A stretch of 64,000 bases of DNA from Dakarella massiliensis (GTDB taxonomy: Bacteria > Pseudomonadota > Gammaproteobacteria > Burkholderiales > Burkholderiaceae_F), in assembly GCF_001182045.1 (NCBI RefSeq), contig NZ_CVTY01000007.1, forward strand, positions 310,001-374,000, read 5' to 3'. The position numbers and the translations under genes were made by a program. The notes beneath the pieces were generated by a model. It did no database searches. It was not told the DNA's origin and worked only from the letters and a program-made list of their open reading frames with translations. Below, in pieces: positions 32,762 to 41,676 of the stretch. Position 1 is the stretch's first letter. Each line of letters begins with the position of its first letter.

Positions 32762-33961
32762 ATGTATAACTTTCTCCTTGCCTTTACGGTGTGCGGCGCT
32801 GCCGTGATCATCGGCGAGCTGGTGTCTTCCTGGACAAAAGCCTGGGTGCCCTCCGTCTTCGTGACGGCCTGCCTTTTCCTGCTCGGCTACTGGACGGTCC
32901 TCCCCCACGACCTCATCAAAGACTCCTACCTCATCCCGTTCGGCGGCACAATCTGCGTGATGGTGATGATTGTTCACCTCGGAACGATTATTTCCATGAA
33001 GCGGCTGCTGGAGCAGTGGAAGACCGTGGTGACGTGTCTTCTCGGGCTCCTCGGCATGTGCGTTGCCGCTTTCTTTATCTGCCCGCTCTTTATGGACCGG
33101 ACGCTTGTGATCGCCGGTCTTCCCCCGCTCACGGGCGGCATCGTGGCAGCCACAATGATGCAGAAAGCCGCTATGGAGGCCGGCCTCACGGTCGCCGCGC
33201 TTTTCGCGATTTCGATGTACTGCATTCAGGGTTTCGCGGGTTACCCGCTCACCGCTTTTGCGCTGAAGAAGGAAAGCCGCCGGCTTCTTGAAGGCTACCG
33301 GAACGGCACCCTGAAGGCGTCAGAAGCGGACCGCGAAGCGATGCAGAACGCGATTGAGCTCGCGGCGGGCGGCGACAACGTGAAGCGCCTTCCGCTTCAG
33401 GTGCCGGAGAAGTACAACAGCTCGATCGTGATTCTCACGAAGCTCGGGCTCGTCGCCTGGGTCGCCTCGGTGATCGGCAAGTACACCGGCGTGTCTGGCG
33501 CCATCTGGGGCCTGATCCTCGGTGTCATCTTCTGCACGCTCGGGTTCCTTGACCGCGATTCGCTCCACAAGGCGAACTCCTTCAACATCATGATGCTCGG
33601 CCTCATCTGCTTCGTCTTTGACGGCCTGAAGGACATGACCCCGGAACTGCTTTTCGGCATGATCGGCCCGATGATCGGCTTTATTCTCGTCGGTGTTGCC
33701 GGCATGACGCTCTTCGCCTTCATCGCGTCGAAGATCCTGCACCGCAGCTTCTTCCTCTGCTTCGCGAACTGCCTTACCGCGCTTTACGGTTTCCCGTTTG
33801 ATCAGATCATCACGGATAACACCTGCAAGACCGTCGCGAAGAACCGCGAGGAATACGATTTCCTGATGGGAAAGCTCTTCCCCTCGATGATCGTCGGCGG
33901 TTTCGTCACCGTGACCATCACCTCGGTCTTCATCGCCGGCATCTTCGTAAAGATGTTCTGA
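32762..33961 (+). CDS. Multi-pass membrane transporter, family not assigned
   Basis: A 399-residue inner-membrane protein with roughly ten hydrophobic segments. It has Gly-rich breaks in both halves (PLTGGIVAATMMQKAA and GVSGAIWGLILGV) and one cytoplasmic loop rich in charged residues (about 175-215). The layout resembles GltS or other inverted-repeat secondary carriers, but I do not recognise a diagnostic signature. It is followed by three M20 amidohydrolases, so it may import their acylated amino acid or small peptide substrate (inference). It has a long AT-rich leader with a 20-base palindrome, and a GAGGCCCTCC hairpin behind. Confidence 0.75.
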   Translation: MYNFLLAFTVCGAAVIIGELVSSWTKAWVPSVFVTACLFLLGYWTVLPHDLIKDSYLIPFGGTICVMVMIVHLGTIISMKRLLEQWKTVVTCLLGLLGMCVAAFFICPLFMDRTLVIAGLPPLTGGIVAATMMQKAAMEAGLTVAALFAISMYCIQGFAGYPLTAFALKKESRRLLEGYRNGTLKASEADREAMQNAIELAAGGDNVKRLPLQVPEKYNSSIVILTKLGLVAWVASVIGKYTGVSGAIWGLILGVIFCTLGFLDRDSLHKANSFNIMMLGLICFVFDGLKDMTPELLFGMIGPMIGFILVGVAGMTLFAFIASKILHRSFFLCFANCLTALYGFPFDQIITDNTCKTVAKNREEYDFLMGKLFPSMIVGGFVTVTITSVFIAGIFVKMF

Positions 33962-33997
33962 TGAAGACGGCTGTTCTCTCTTGATTTCGCTTTGCCC

Positions 33998-34028
33998 GAG
34001 GCCCTCCCGTCTGACCGCGGAGGGCCTC
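33998..34028 (+). terminator. Hairpin after transporter gene
   Basis: A GAGGCCCTCC / GGAGGGCCTC stem followed by AGCACATTTATTTTC. The T run is weak, so termination may be partial and the first amidohydrolase may be cotranscribed. Confidence 0.55.
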
Positions 34029-34095
34029 AGCACATTTATTTTCTCAGGCTCCGGCACCGCGCCGGGCCTCTGTGTCAGTCAGAAAGGAATTGAAA

Positions 34096-35274
34096 ATGGA
34101 TCTGAAAGCTTTGGCAGAAAAATTCAACCCGTACCAAATCGAGATGCGCCGCTATTTCCACGCGCATCCTGAGGCAAGCACGAAAGAAGTGGAGACCGCG
34201 AAGAAGATCCGCGAAGAACTGACCCGAGCCGGGATCGAATGGCGCCCCTGCGGAAAGAACCTGACGACCGGCACGCTGGCCACGATTCACGGCGGAAAGC
34301 CCGGCAAGACTTTCCTGCTCCGCGGCGATATCGACGGCCTCTCCGTGAAGGAAAAGACCGGTCTCCCCTTCGCGAGTGAGAACGAAGGCTTCATGCATGC
34401 CTGCGGTCACGACTGCCATATCTCGATGCTCCTCACCTCGGTGATGATCGCGAACAGCATCAAGGATGAAATCCCCGGCACGATCAAGTTCATCTTCCAG
34501 CCGGCTGAGGAAGTGGCGCTCGGCGCCCTCGATATGATGGCGGACGGTGTTCTGGACGGCGTCGACGGGATGTTCGGCATGCATGTGTGGTCCGAACTCC
34601 CCGCGGGGACCGTGTCGCTTGAAGCGGGCGGCCGCATGGCGGCAACCGATCAGTTTGAAATCACGATCACGGGAAAGTCGGGCCACGCGGCGCTCCCTCA
34701 TAAGTGCGTTGACGCCACGCCCTGCATGGCAGCCACCATCATGGATCTGCAGACCGTCGTGAGCCGCCAGGTGAACCCGGTGAGCCCGCTCGTTCTCACG
34801 GTCGGCAAGGTCACGTCCGGCACCCGCTGGAACGTGATCTCGGGATCCGCGAAGATCGAAGGCACGGTGCGGTCGCTTGACTCCGAGTCCCGCGATATGG
34901 CGGAAGAGTCCGTCAAGCGGATTGCCGCGAACACCGCCGCTTCCTACCGCTGCACGGCCGAGGTGAAGTATGACCGCCTCTGCGACAACGTCTATAACGA
35001 TCCGGAAATCACCGCGTTCGGGCGCGAGGCCGCGAAGACGATCCTCGGGCCTGACTCGCTTCCCAACACGCCTCCCACGATGGGGGGCGAAGACTTCGGC
35101 TTCTACTGCAGCAAGGTAAAGGCCGCGTTCGCGCTCTTCGGTGTCGGAAACGCCGCCTGCAACGCCTGCTATCCGCAGCATTCGGACCACTACACGGTGG
35201 ACGAGTCAACACTCGTGAAGGGTGCCCTGCTCTCCGTTCAGACGGCACTTAACTTCCTGAACGCCAATAAGTAA
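34096..35274 (+). CDS. M20D-family amidohydrolase, copy 1
   Basis: A 392-residue metallo-aminoacylase/amidohydrolase of the hippurate-hydrolase/IAA-amino-acid hydrolase group. It has RRYFHAHPEAS, the metal cysteine and histidines in MHACGHDCHISML, the catalytic glutamates in FQPAEEVALG, GMHVWSELPAGT, a lid dimerisation domain in the middle, and a C-terminal GGEDFGFY...HSDHY. The ATG at 34096 is preferred to one eight codons earlier because AGAAAGGA lies about eight bases before it. It cleaves an amide between an amino acid and an acyl or aryl group; the substrate is unknown. It ends at a strong terminator, separate from copies 2 and 3. Confidence 0.9.
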   Translation: MDLKALAEKFNPYQIEMRRYFHAHPEASTKEVETAKKIREELTRAGIEWRPCGKNLTTGTLATIHGGKPGKTFLLRGDIDGLSVKEKTGLPFASENEGFMHACGHDCHISMLLTSVMIANSIKDEIPGTIKFIFQPAEEVALGALDMMADGVLDGVDGMFGMHVWSELPAGTVSLEAGGRMAATDQFEITITGKSGHAALPHKCVDATPCMAATIMDLQTVVSRQVNPVSPLVLTVGKVTSGTRWNVISGSAKIEGTVRSLDSESRDMAEESVKRIAANTAASYRCTAEVKYDRLCDNVYNDPEITAFGREAAKTILGPDSLPNTPPTMGGEDFGFYCSKVKAAFALFGVGNAACNACYPQHSDHYTVDESTLVKGALLSVQTALNFLNANK

Positions 35275-35325
35275 CGCGGTCTGCCTGACCGCAGCTCACT
35301 CAGGAACAGCGTCTGAGTGACACGG

Positions 35326-35365
35326 AACCTCCTCCGGGGCCCCCGCCCTGCGAGGAGGTTTTTTA
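35326..35365 (+). terminator. Terminator after M20 copy 1
   Basis: An AACCTCCTC / GAGGAGGTT stem with a 17-base loop, followed by T6. Confidence 0.88.
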
Positions 35366-35453
35366 TGAGGTATTGCCTGCCGCCGCCTCATCCGTCCGGT
35401 TCCCTCCCAGTTAATATGGGTAGAACACAAAAATTCCGAGGGAGGGCATCGAG

Positions 35454-36638
35454 ATGAACTTCAATTCACTTCGCGACGCGTATCGCGAGGAAGTGATCAG
35501 GACGCGCCGCGCTTTCCACGCGGCCCCTGAACTCAGCGGACACGAGTGGAACACGGCTGAGCGGATCCGCGCCATTCTCACCGGCGCCGGCATCCCCTGG
35601 GAACCCTGCGGAAAGGAGCTTCCGGGGACGCTTGTCACGATCGACGGGGTCGGGGCCGGAAAGACCATTCTTCTCCGCGCGGATATCGACGCGCTGCCGA
35701 TTGAGGAAAAGAATGATGTTCCCTATAAGAGCGGCACGAAGGGCGTCATGCATGCCTGCGGACACGACTGTCACATCGCGATGCTGCTTTCCGCCGCGAA
35801 AATCCTTTACGAACACCGGACCGTATTCCCGGGCCGCGTGAAATGCATCTTCCAGCCAGCGGAGGAAAACTCCCGGGGCGCGCTCGACATGATCGCGGGC
35901 GGCGTGCTGGACGGCGTCGACGCAGCATTCGGAATTCACGTCGCCTCCTCGGTCCCCTCCGGAAAAATCTCTCTTCGCAGCGGTCCTTCCACCGCCGCGA
36001 CTGACTTTTTCAGGATCACGCTTCACGGCAGAAGCGGTCACGCCGCGCGGCCTAACGAATGCATCGATGTCGCGCCCGCGATTGCCTCTCTCATTCTTGA
36101 ACTTCAGACCATCAAGAGCCGGGAAGCGAATCCGCTTTCCACTCTTGTTCTCACGATCGGCACCATTCATTCCGGCTCCCGCTGGAACGTGATTTCAGGC
36201 GAAGCCTCGATCGAAGGCACCGTGCGGAGCTATGACCCCGCGGTCCGGGATCTCGCGGAAACATCCCTCAGGCGGATTTCAGAGGATGTCGCGGCCGCCT
36301 ACCGCTGCACTGCTGATGTGACTTACGACCGGCTCTGCGACGCGCTGGTGAACGATGAAACGATGACCGGCATCGCCCGCGAGGCGTCCGAAGCCGTGCT
36401 CGGTGCCGGGAGCACCGTGATCAACCCGCCTGGCACCGGGGGCGAGGATTTCAGTTTCTACGCAAACCTCGTGCCGTCATCCTTCGCACACCTCGGGGTC
36501 CGGAACGAGGCCTGCGGCGCTGATAAGCCGCAGCACTCGGACTGCTACATGGTGGATGAGAACGCGCTCGTTGATGGGGCCCTGATTCACGTGGCCACCG
36601 CGCTTCGCTTCCTCACCGGGTCCACTGGACAGAATTAG
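35454..36638 (+). CDS. M20D-family amidohydrolase, copy 2
   Basis: A 394-residue paralog of copies 1 and 3. It shares RRAFHAAPELSG, MHACGHDCHIAMLL, FQPAEENSRGA, the G-x-H segment FGIHVASSVPSG and the C-terminal GGEDFSFYA...HSDCYMVDE. All metal and catalytic positions are present. It starts after a GAGGGAGGG ribosome site and lies 20 bases upstream of copy 3, so the two are in one operon with the carbonic anhydrase. The substrate-facing loops differ from copy 1 (HVASSVPSG against HVWSELPAG), which suggests a different substrate. Confidence 0.9.
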   Translation: MNFNSLRDAYREEVIRTRRAFHAAPELSGHEWNTAERIRAILTGAGIPWEPCGKELPGTLVTIDGVGAGKTILLRADIDALPIEEKNDVPYKSGTKGVMHACGHDCHIAMLLSAAKILYEHRTVFPGRVKCIFQPAEENSRGALDMIAGGVLDGVDAAFGIHVASSVPSGKISLRSGPSTAATDFFRITLHGRSGHAARPNECIDVAPAIASLILELQTIKSREANPLSTLVLTIGTIHSGSRWNVISGEASIEGTVRSYDPAVRDLAETSLRRISEDVAAAYRCTADVTYDRLCDALVNDETMTGIAREASEAVLGAGSTVINPPGTGGEDFSFYANLVPSSFAHLGVRNEACGADKPQHSDCYMVDENALVDGALIHVATALRFLTGSTGQN

Positions 36639-36658
36639 CTTAAGGGACGACTGAGACT

Positions 36659-37834
36659 ATGCTGGATATTGAAAAGCTGAAAACCGAGTACGAACCGTAC
36701 GTGATCCGCATGCGGCGCTACTTCCACGCGCACCCTGAGCTGAGCGGAAAAGAACTGAAGACGTCCGCCGCGATCCGCGCGGAACTGGACACCGACGGGA
36801 TTGAGTGGCGGAGCTGCGGAAAGAGCCTCCCCCAGGGGACGCTTGGGACAATCAAAGGCGATCTGCCCGGAAAAACAATCCTCCTCCGGTCCGATATCGA
36901 CGCGCTCCCGATCACGGAGGCAACGGGACTTCCCTTCGCGAGCGAGAACCCGGGCGTCATGCACGCCTGCGGGCATGATAACCACATCGCGATGCTGCTC
37001 ACCGCGGCGAAAATCCTCGCCGCGAACCGGCATGAGGTCCGGGGCACAGTGAAAGTCCTCTTTCAGCCCTCCGAAGAGGTCGGAATCGGCGCTCTCGACA
37101 TGATTGAGGACGGGGCGCTCGAAGGCGTCGACGCGGCGTTCGGCATGCACGTGTGGCCTGAACTCGCGTCCGGCCGCGTGTCGCTCGAACCCGGTGCCCG
37201 GATGGCGTCCACGGATCGCTTCCGCATTGATATCAAAGGAAAAGCGGGGCACGCCGCGGCGCCTCACCTCTGCGTCGACGCGACACCGGCCGCCGCGTTC
37301 CTCGCCGTGAACCTGCAGACACTTGTCTCCCGATCAATCAGCCCAGCATCTTCCGCCGTACTCACGGTCGGAAGCCTCCACTCAGGCTCCCGCTGGAACG
37401 TCACCTCCGGGAGCGCCTACCTCGAAGGCACCGTGCGGTGCTTTGATGAAGAGACCCGGAAGACGATCCGCGAAGGCATGAAGAGAATGGCGGACCGTGT
37501 CGCTGCAGCTCATGGCTGCACCGCGGAAACCACCTACACCTGGCTCTCGGACGCGGTGATCAATGACCCGGATATCACGGCGGTCGCGGCAGGGGCCGCA
37601 GCCGAAGTGCTCGGACCTGACGGTCTCGCCTCTGTTCCCCCGACGCTTGTCGGCGAAGACTTCGCGGTCATCATGCATCGGGTGCCGTCCGCTTTCGGAT
37701 TCTTCGGTATCCGGAACGAAGCCGTGAAGGCTGCTTTCCCGCTTCACACGGATCGCTGCACGTCTGACGAATCCGGCTTGATCGGCGGGGCATTGATTTT
37801 CGTGAAAACCGCGTATAACTTTCTTAATCGGTAA
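36659..37834 (+). CDS. M20D-family amidohydrolase, copy 3
   Basis: A 391-residue third paralog. It has RRYFHAHPELSG, MHACGHDNHIAMLL (Asn replaces the Cys found between the two histidines in copies 1 and 2), FQPSEEVGIGA, GMHVWPELASG and a C-terminal GEDFAVIM...PLHTDRCT in which the usual HSD is HTD. Metal ligands (Cys, His, Glu, His) look preserved. It follows copy 2 by 20 bases and precedes the carbonic anhydrase by 23. It is closer to copy 1 than to copy 2 in the HVWPEL segment. Confidence 0.9.
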   Translation: MLDIEKLKTEYEPYVIRMRRYFHAHPELSGKELKTSAAIRAELDTDGIEWRSCGKSLPQGTLGTIKGDLPGKTILLRSDIDALPITEATGLPFASENPGVMHACGHDNHIAMLLTAAKILAANRHEVRGTVKVLFQPSEEVGIGALDMIEDGALEGVDAAFGMHVWPELASGRVSLEPGARMASTDRFRIDIKGKAGHAAAPHLCVDATPAAAFLAVNLQTLVSRSISPASSAVLTVGSLHSGSRWNVTSGSAYLEGTVRCFDEETRKTIREGMKRMADRVAAAHGCTAETTYTWLSDAVINDPDITAVAAGAAAEVLGPDGLASVPPTLVGEDFAVIMHRVPSAFGFFGIRNEAVKAAFPLHTDRCTSDESGLIGGALIFVKTAYNFLNR

Positions 37835-37857
37835 AACGCTTTAAGAAGAGGCGGATC

Positions 37858-38448
37858 ATGGGCACCATGAATGGATATAACACCGGGCTCCGGGCCCGCG
37901 AGGCGCTCGAGCGGCTGAAACTCGGGAACGACGCCTATGTGAACGGGCAGCGGTTCGGGGATCTCTCAGACGCCCGAAGGCTCGATACCGCGGAGCACGG
38001 CCAGAACCCGTACGCGGTGATTGTCTGCTGCTCAGACTCACGCTCGATCCCCGAAGTCGCTTTTTCCTGCGGTATCGGCGATATCTTCGTGATCCGGGTG
38101 GCCGGCAACGTGATCGATAACCATCAGCTCGGGTCGATCGAATACGCCGCCTCCCACCTCGGGATCCGCCTCATCGTGGTGCTCGGCCACACGCACTGCG
38201 GCGCGGTGGGTGCCGCGATTCACCACGCGCCCGAGGGGTACGTGAAGACAATCACGGATGAAGTGCTGAAGGCGATCGGGGACGAGAAGGACGAGTACAA
38301 GGCCGCCTGCCTCAACGCCGAAGGCAGCGTAAAGCGGATTGAGACGTCGCTTGAGATTCAGCGGGAAGAGTCTGAGCATGGACTCGCTGTTCTCCCCGCT
38401 ATCCTCGATATTGAGACCGGCAAAGTCAGATTCCTCCGGGAACTCTAA
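37858..38448 (+). CDS. Beta-class carbonic anhydrase
   Basis: A 196-residue cytosolic zinc enzyme that interconverts CO2 and bicarbonate. The zinc ligands and Asp-Arg dyad are in VCCSDSRSIPE (Cys, Asp, Arg) and GHTHCGAVGAA (His, Cys). IRVAGNVIDNHQLGSIEYAA is typical of the beta class. An AAGAGG ribosome site precedes the ATG. It is the last gene of the M20 copy 2-copy 3 operon and ends at a strong terminator. Its pairing with amidohydrolases is unexpected; it may supply bicarbonate or trap CO2 released in that catabolism (inference). Confidence 0.93.
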   Translation: MGTMNGYNTGLRAREALERLKLGNDAYVNGQRFGDLSDARRLDTAEHGQNPYAVIVCCSDSRSIPEVAFSCGIGDIFVIRVAGNVIDNHQLGSIEYAASHLGIRLIVVLGHTHCGAVGAAIHHAPEGYVKTITDEVLKAIGDEKDEYKAACLNAEGSVKRIETSLEIQREESEHGLAVLPAILDIETGKVRFLREL

Positions 38449-38468
38449 AATTCAGATCCTGTTCCGTG

Positions 38469-38503
38469 AACCCCGATCCGTTCGGACCGGGGTTTCGTTT
38501 TTT
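38469..38503 (+). terminator. Terminator of the M20-carbonic anhydrase operon
   Basis: An AACCCCGATCC / GGACCGGGGTT stem with one mismatch and a GTTC-type loop, followed by TCGTTTTTT. Confidence 0.92.
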
Positions 38504-38526
38504 CCGCCTGAATTTCTTCTTTTCCC

Positions 38527-39801
38527 ATGACCGCAGTCCTTATCTTCCTCGCGACACTTCTTCTCGTGATCACCCAGCCCCGGGGACTCGGGATCGGCTG
38601 GAGCGCGGCAGCCGGCGCCATCGCGTCACTCCTTCTCGGAACCGTGACGCTCTCGGATATCCCGACCGTCTGGTCCATCGTCTGGAATGCTTCCGGGACG
38701 CTCATCGGGCTCATCATCATCACGCTTATCCTCGATGAAGCGGGGTTCTTCAAGTGGTGCGCGCTGAAGGTCGCACGGGCTTCAGGCGGAAGCGGCGCGA
38801 AGCTTTTCACGCTCATTATTCTTCTCGGCGCAGTCATGTCCGCGTTTCTCGCGAACGACGGCGCGGTGCTGATTCTCACCCCGGTGGTGCTCGCGCTTCT
38901 CACGCCGCTCGGCGTTCCGAAGGTGCATCAGCTCGCTTTTGTAATGGCAGCGGGGTTCATCGTGGATACTGCGAGCCTTCCGCTCGTGAGCTCCAATCTC
39001 GTCAACATTATTTCAGCGGACTTTTTCCGCTTCACGTTTACGGACTATGCCCGCGTGATGATTCCGGTTGATATCGCGTCAGTTGCCGCAAGTCTCGCGG
39101 TGCTCTGGATCGTTTTCCGGCGCAGCATCCCGAAGCGGGTCGATATCACGAAACTCCCCGCGCCGGACTCCGTGATCCGGGATCCCCTCCTCTTCCGAGC
39201 GGGGTGGGTGGTGCTCACGCTGCAGCTCGTCTTCTGCTTCGCATCATCCTTCCTCCGGATTCCGATTTCCGCCGTGACGCTGACATCCGCCGCCATCCTT
39301 CTCCTCCTCTCACGGAGGAACCGCGTGGTGCCTGCGGGGCAGGTACTGAAGGACGCCCCCTGGTCCATCGTGATCTTTTCGCTTGGCATGTATCTCGTGG
39401 TGTACGGCCTGCAGAATGACGGCGCGACCTCTCTCCTCTCCGCCGCGCTCAGCCGAATCGGAGACTCGGGAACCGGAGCCGCAGCGTTCGAGGCGGGATT
39501 CATCGCGGCCGCGCTTTCTAGCGTCATGAATAACCTCCCCTCCACCATGATCGGGGCGCTTTCGATCGACGCGGCGTCCGTTTCTGACGCGGTCCGGACC
39601 GCGATGGCCTACGCGAACGTGATTGGCTGCGACCTCGGGCCGAAGATCACTCCGATCGGAAGCCTGGCCACGCTTCTCTGGCTCTCGCTTCTCTCGCATA
39701 AAGGGATCCGTGTCACCTGGGGTTACTACTTCAGGCTCGGCGTCATTCTTACGATCCCGGTGCTCGCGGCGGCGCTCGCCGCCCTCGCGCTCGTGATCTG
39801 A
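38527..39801 (+). CDS. arsB: Arsenite efflux permease ArsB
   Basis: A 424-residue inner-membrane arsenite exporter, colinear with E. coli ArsB (429). Shared blocks include QPRGLGIGWSAAAGA, FLANDGAVLILTPVV, FVMAAGFIVDTASLPLVSSNLVNIISADFF, FSLGMYLVVYGL, and YANVIGCDLGPKITPIGSLATLLWL. It works alone or with ArsA. No arsR, arsC or arsA lies beside it. There is no recognisable ribosome site; the 20 bases before the ATG are TC-rich, and the terminator of the operon before ends only 24 bases away. The start is fixed by alignment. Confidence 0.94.
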   Translation: MTAVLIFLATLLLVITQPRGLGIGWSAAAGAIASLLLGTVTLSDIPTVWSIVWNASGTLIGLIIITLILDEAGFFKWCALKVARASGGSGAKLFTLIILLGAVMSAFLANDGAVLILTPVVLALLTPLGVPKVHQLAFVMAAGFIVDTASLPLVSSNLVNIISADFFRFTFTDYARVMIPVDIASVAASLAVLWIVFRRSIPKRVDITKLPAPDSVIRDPLLFRAGWVVLTLQLVFCFASSFLRIPISAVTLTSAAILLLLSRRNRVVPAGQVLKDAPWSIVIFSLGMYLVVYGLQNDGATSLLSAALSRIGDSGTGAAAFEAGFIAAALSSVMNNLPSTMIGALSIDAASVSDAVRTAMAYANVIGCDLGPKITPIGSLATLLWLSLLSHKGIRVTWGYYFRLGVILTIPVLAAALAALALVI

Positions 39802-39810
39802 CCGCAAAGA

Positions 39811-39858
39811 AAGGGCCGGAAGAACGGGGGCCTTGCCGCCCCTCTCCTTCCGGCCTTC
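39811..39858. terminator. Hairpin between convergent arsB and hydrogenase genes
   Basis: A GGCCGGAAG / CTTCCGGCC outer stem with an inner GGGGGCC/GGCCCCC-like stem. CTTTCTTT on the minus side makes it a plausible terminator for the hydrogenase operon; it is weaker on the plus side. Confidence 0.65.
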
Positions 39859-39876
39859 AGATCCAGTCAATCCGGA

Positions 39877-41676
39877 TCAGCCAAGCTTCACAAGTTTCCA
39901 GATCTGCGAGATCGTTTCCGGAGCCGGTTCTTTCGCCCGGTCCGTGAAGTGCGTGTGAAGCAGGTGATGCGCGAGTTCGCTGTTCGGTTTTCCGAGGAAC
40001 TCGTCATAGAGCCTGATCACATCCGGGTTCTCGTGACTCTGACGGTAAACGCGGGCGCGGTCGATCTGATACACGGTCTTCGCGCGGGCTGCGGCGTGCG
40101 AGAGGTACGAATTCTTGATCCGCGCCGTGCCGCCGCCATCGATACAGCCGCCGGGGCAGGCCATCACTTCGATGAACTGATAATCCGCCTTTCCGGACTT
40201 CACGCGCTGGATCAGTTCTTCCGCGTTCCGGAGACCATTCGCGACCGCAATCTTCACGCTGCCGCCAGCACCGAGATCGACCGTCGCTTCCTTGATCCCC
40301 TCCATGCCGCGGACCGGGAGATACTCGATCCCGTCGAGATTCTTCCCCGTCACCACGTGATGCACCGTGCGGAGAGCAGCTTCCATCACCCCGCCCGTCA
40401 CACCGAAAATCATGCCGGCGCCGGTGTTTTCCGCCATGAAGGGCGAATCGTATTTCGAGGGTTCGAGAGTCGGAAGGCTGATACCGTAGCGGCGGAGAAT
40501 GCGCGCGAATTCCCGGATCGTGATCACGAGATCCGTGTCCGGCATACCGTCACGCGCGAGCTGCGGCCGCGCCGCTTCCTCTTTCTTTGCCGTGCAGGGC
40601 ATGATCGAAATAAAGCGGAGCTTCTTCGGATCGATGTTATGGGTCTTCGCGAACCACGTCTTCGCGAGCGCCCCGAAAATCCCCTGCGGCGAGCGGGTCG
40701 TGGAGAGATTCCCCATCATCTCGGGGTGATGCTTTTCCACGTAGGTCACCCAGCCCGGGCAGCAGCTTGTCATCATCGGAAGGGTGCCGCCCGTACGGAG
40801 CCGGTTCAGGAACTCGTTCCCCTCCTCCATGATCGTGACGTCCGCACCCCAGTTCACGTCGCAGACAAAGTCCGCTCCGAGCATCTTGATCGCGGTGATC
40901 AGCTGCCCCTCGGTGTTCTTTCCGGGCTCAAGACCGAATTCATCACCGATCGTCACCCGGGCGGACGGCGCGAAGGCGACGATCGTCTTGATTTCCGGAT
41001 CGTCAAACCAGTCGATCGCGGTGTCGCACTGATCCTTTTCGCCAAGCGCCCCCGTCGGGCAGACAAGCGTGCACTGGCCGCACTCAACGCAGCCCGGAGA
41101 GTCGATCCAGCGATCCGCCCCGGCGATCCCGACACCGCGCTTCGTCCCGATGTCATCAAGCGTCAGAGCGCTGATCCCCTGCACTTTGCGGCAGACCTCA
41201 ACGCAGCGCCCGCAGCGGATGCACTTATTCACGTCGCGTAGCAGTCCGTGCGCGCTCGTATCCACCGGACGCTTCGCGATGAAGCGGCCGTTGCAGCTGT
41301 TATTCTGCAGCCCCACATAGAGCGCCACGTCCTGCAGCTCGCAATTGCCGTGACGGACGCAGGACGCGCAGTCCTGGTCATGATCAGAGAAGATCCACGC
41401 AGCCTGCTGACGCTGGCGGTGACGGACTTCAGGCGTATGCGTGAAGACCGCCATGCCTTCGAGCATCGGCGTCGTGCAGCTCGTCACAAGCTCCCGTTTC
41501 CCGGGCGTTTCTTTCCGCTCGATCTCCGTAATGCACATGCGGCAGGTGCCAGGCGTGTGATCCAGCGGCAGCAGCGCGCAGAGCGTCGGAATGAAAATCC
41601 CGAGGCGCTTCGCGACCTGCAGAATCGTTTCCCCTTCCTCAAACGTGACGGGGCGGTTATTGATCCAGGCGTTCAT
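39877..41676 (-). CDS. [FeFe] hydrogenase catalytic subunit (HndD/HydA type)
   Basis: A 599-residue modular hydrogenase. The N-terminal [2Fe-2S] domain has Cys33, 45, 48 and 67, and the His-ligated [4Fe-4S] domain has His99, Cys103, 106 and 112. Two further [4Fe-4S] clusters use Cys152/155/158/162 and Cys196/199/202/206. The H-cluster is complete: L1 TSCCPGW (303-309, with the proton-transfer cysteine), L2 MPCTAKKEE (Cys361) and L3 MACPGGCIDGGG (Cys507, Cys511). The C-terminal small-subunit-like helix (LLHTHF) follows. Modular composition fits a multisubunit, bifurcating-type group A enzyme. The start ATG overlaps the upstream stop (TGATG). Maturases HydEFG are not in the window. Confidence 0.93.
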   Translation of the reverse strand: MNAWINNRPVTFEEGETILQVAKRLGIFIPTLCALLPLDHTPGTCRMCITEIERKETPGKRELVTSCTTPMLEGMAVFTHTPEVRHRQRQQAAWIFSDHDQDCASCVRHGNCELQDVALYVGLQNNSCNGRFIAKRPVDTSAHGLLRDVNKCIRCGRCVEVCRKVQGISALTLDDIGTKRGVGIAGADRWIDSPGCVECGQCTLVCPTGALGEKDQCDTAIDWFDDPEIKTIVAFAPSARVTIGDEFGLEPGKNTEGQLITAIKMLGADFVCDVNWGADVTIMEEGNEFLNRLRTGGTLPMMTSCCPGWVTYVEKHHPEMMGNLSTTRSPQGIFGALAKTWFAKTHNIDPKKLRFISIMPCTAKKEEAARPQLARDGMPDTDLVITIREFARILRRYGISLPTLEPSKYDSPFMAENTGAGMIFGVTGGVMEAALRTVHHVVTGKNLDGIEYLPVRGMEGIKEATVDLGAGGSVKIAVANGLRNAEELIQRVKSGKADYQFIEVMACPGGCIDGGGTARIKNSYLSHAAARAKTVYQIDRARVYRQSHENPDVIRLYDEFLGKPNSELAHHLLHTHFTDRAKEPAPETISQIWKLVKLG

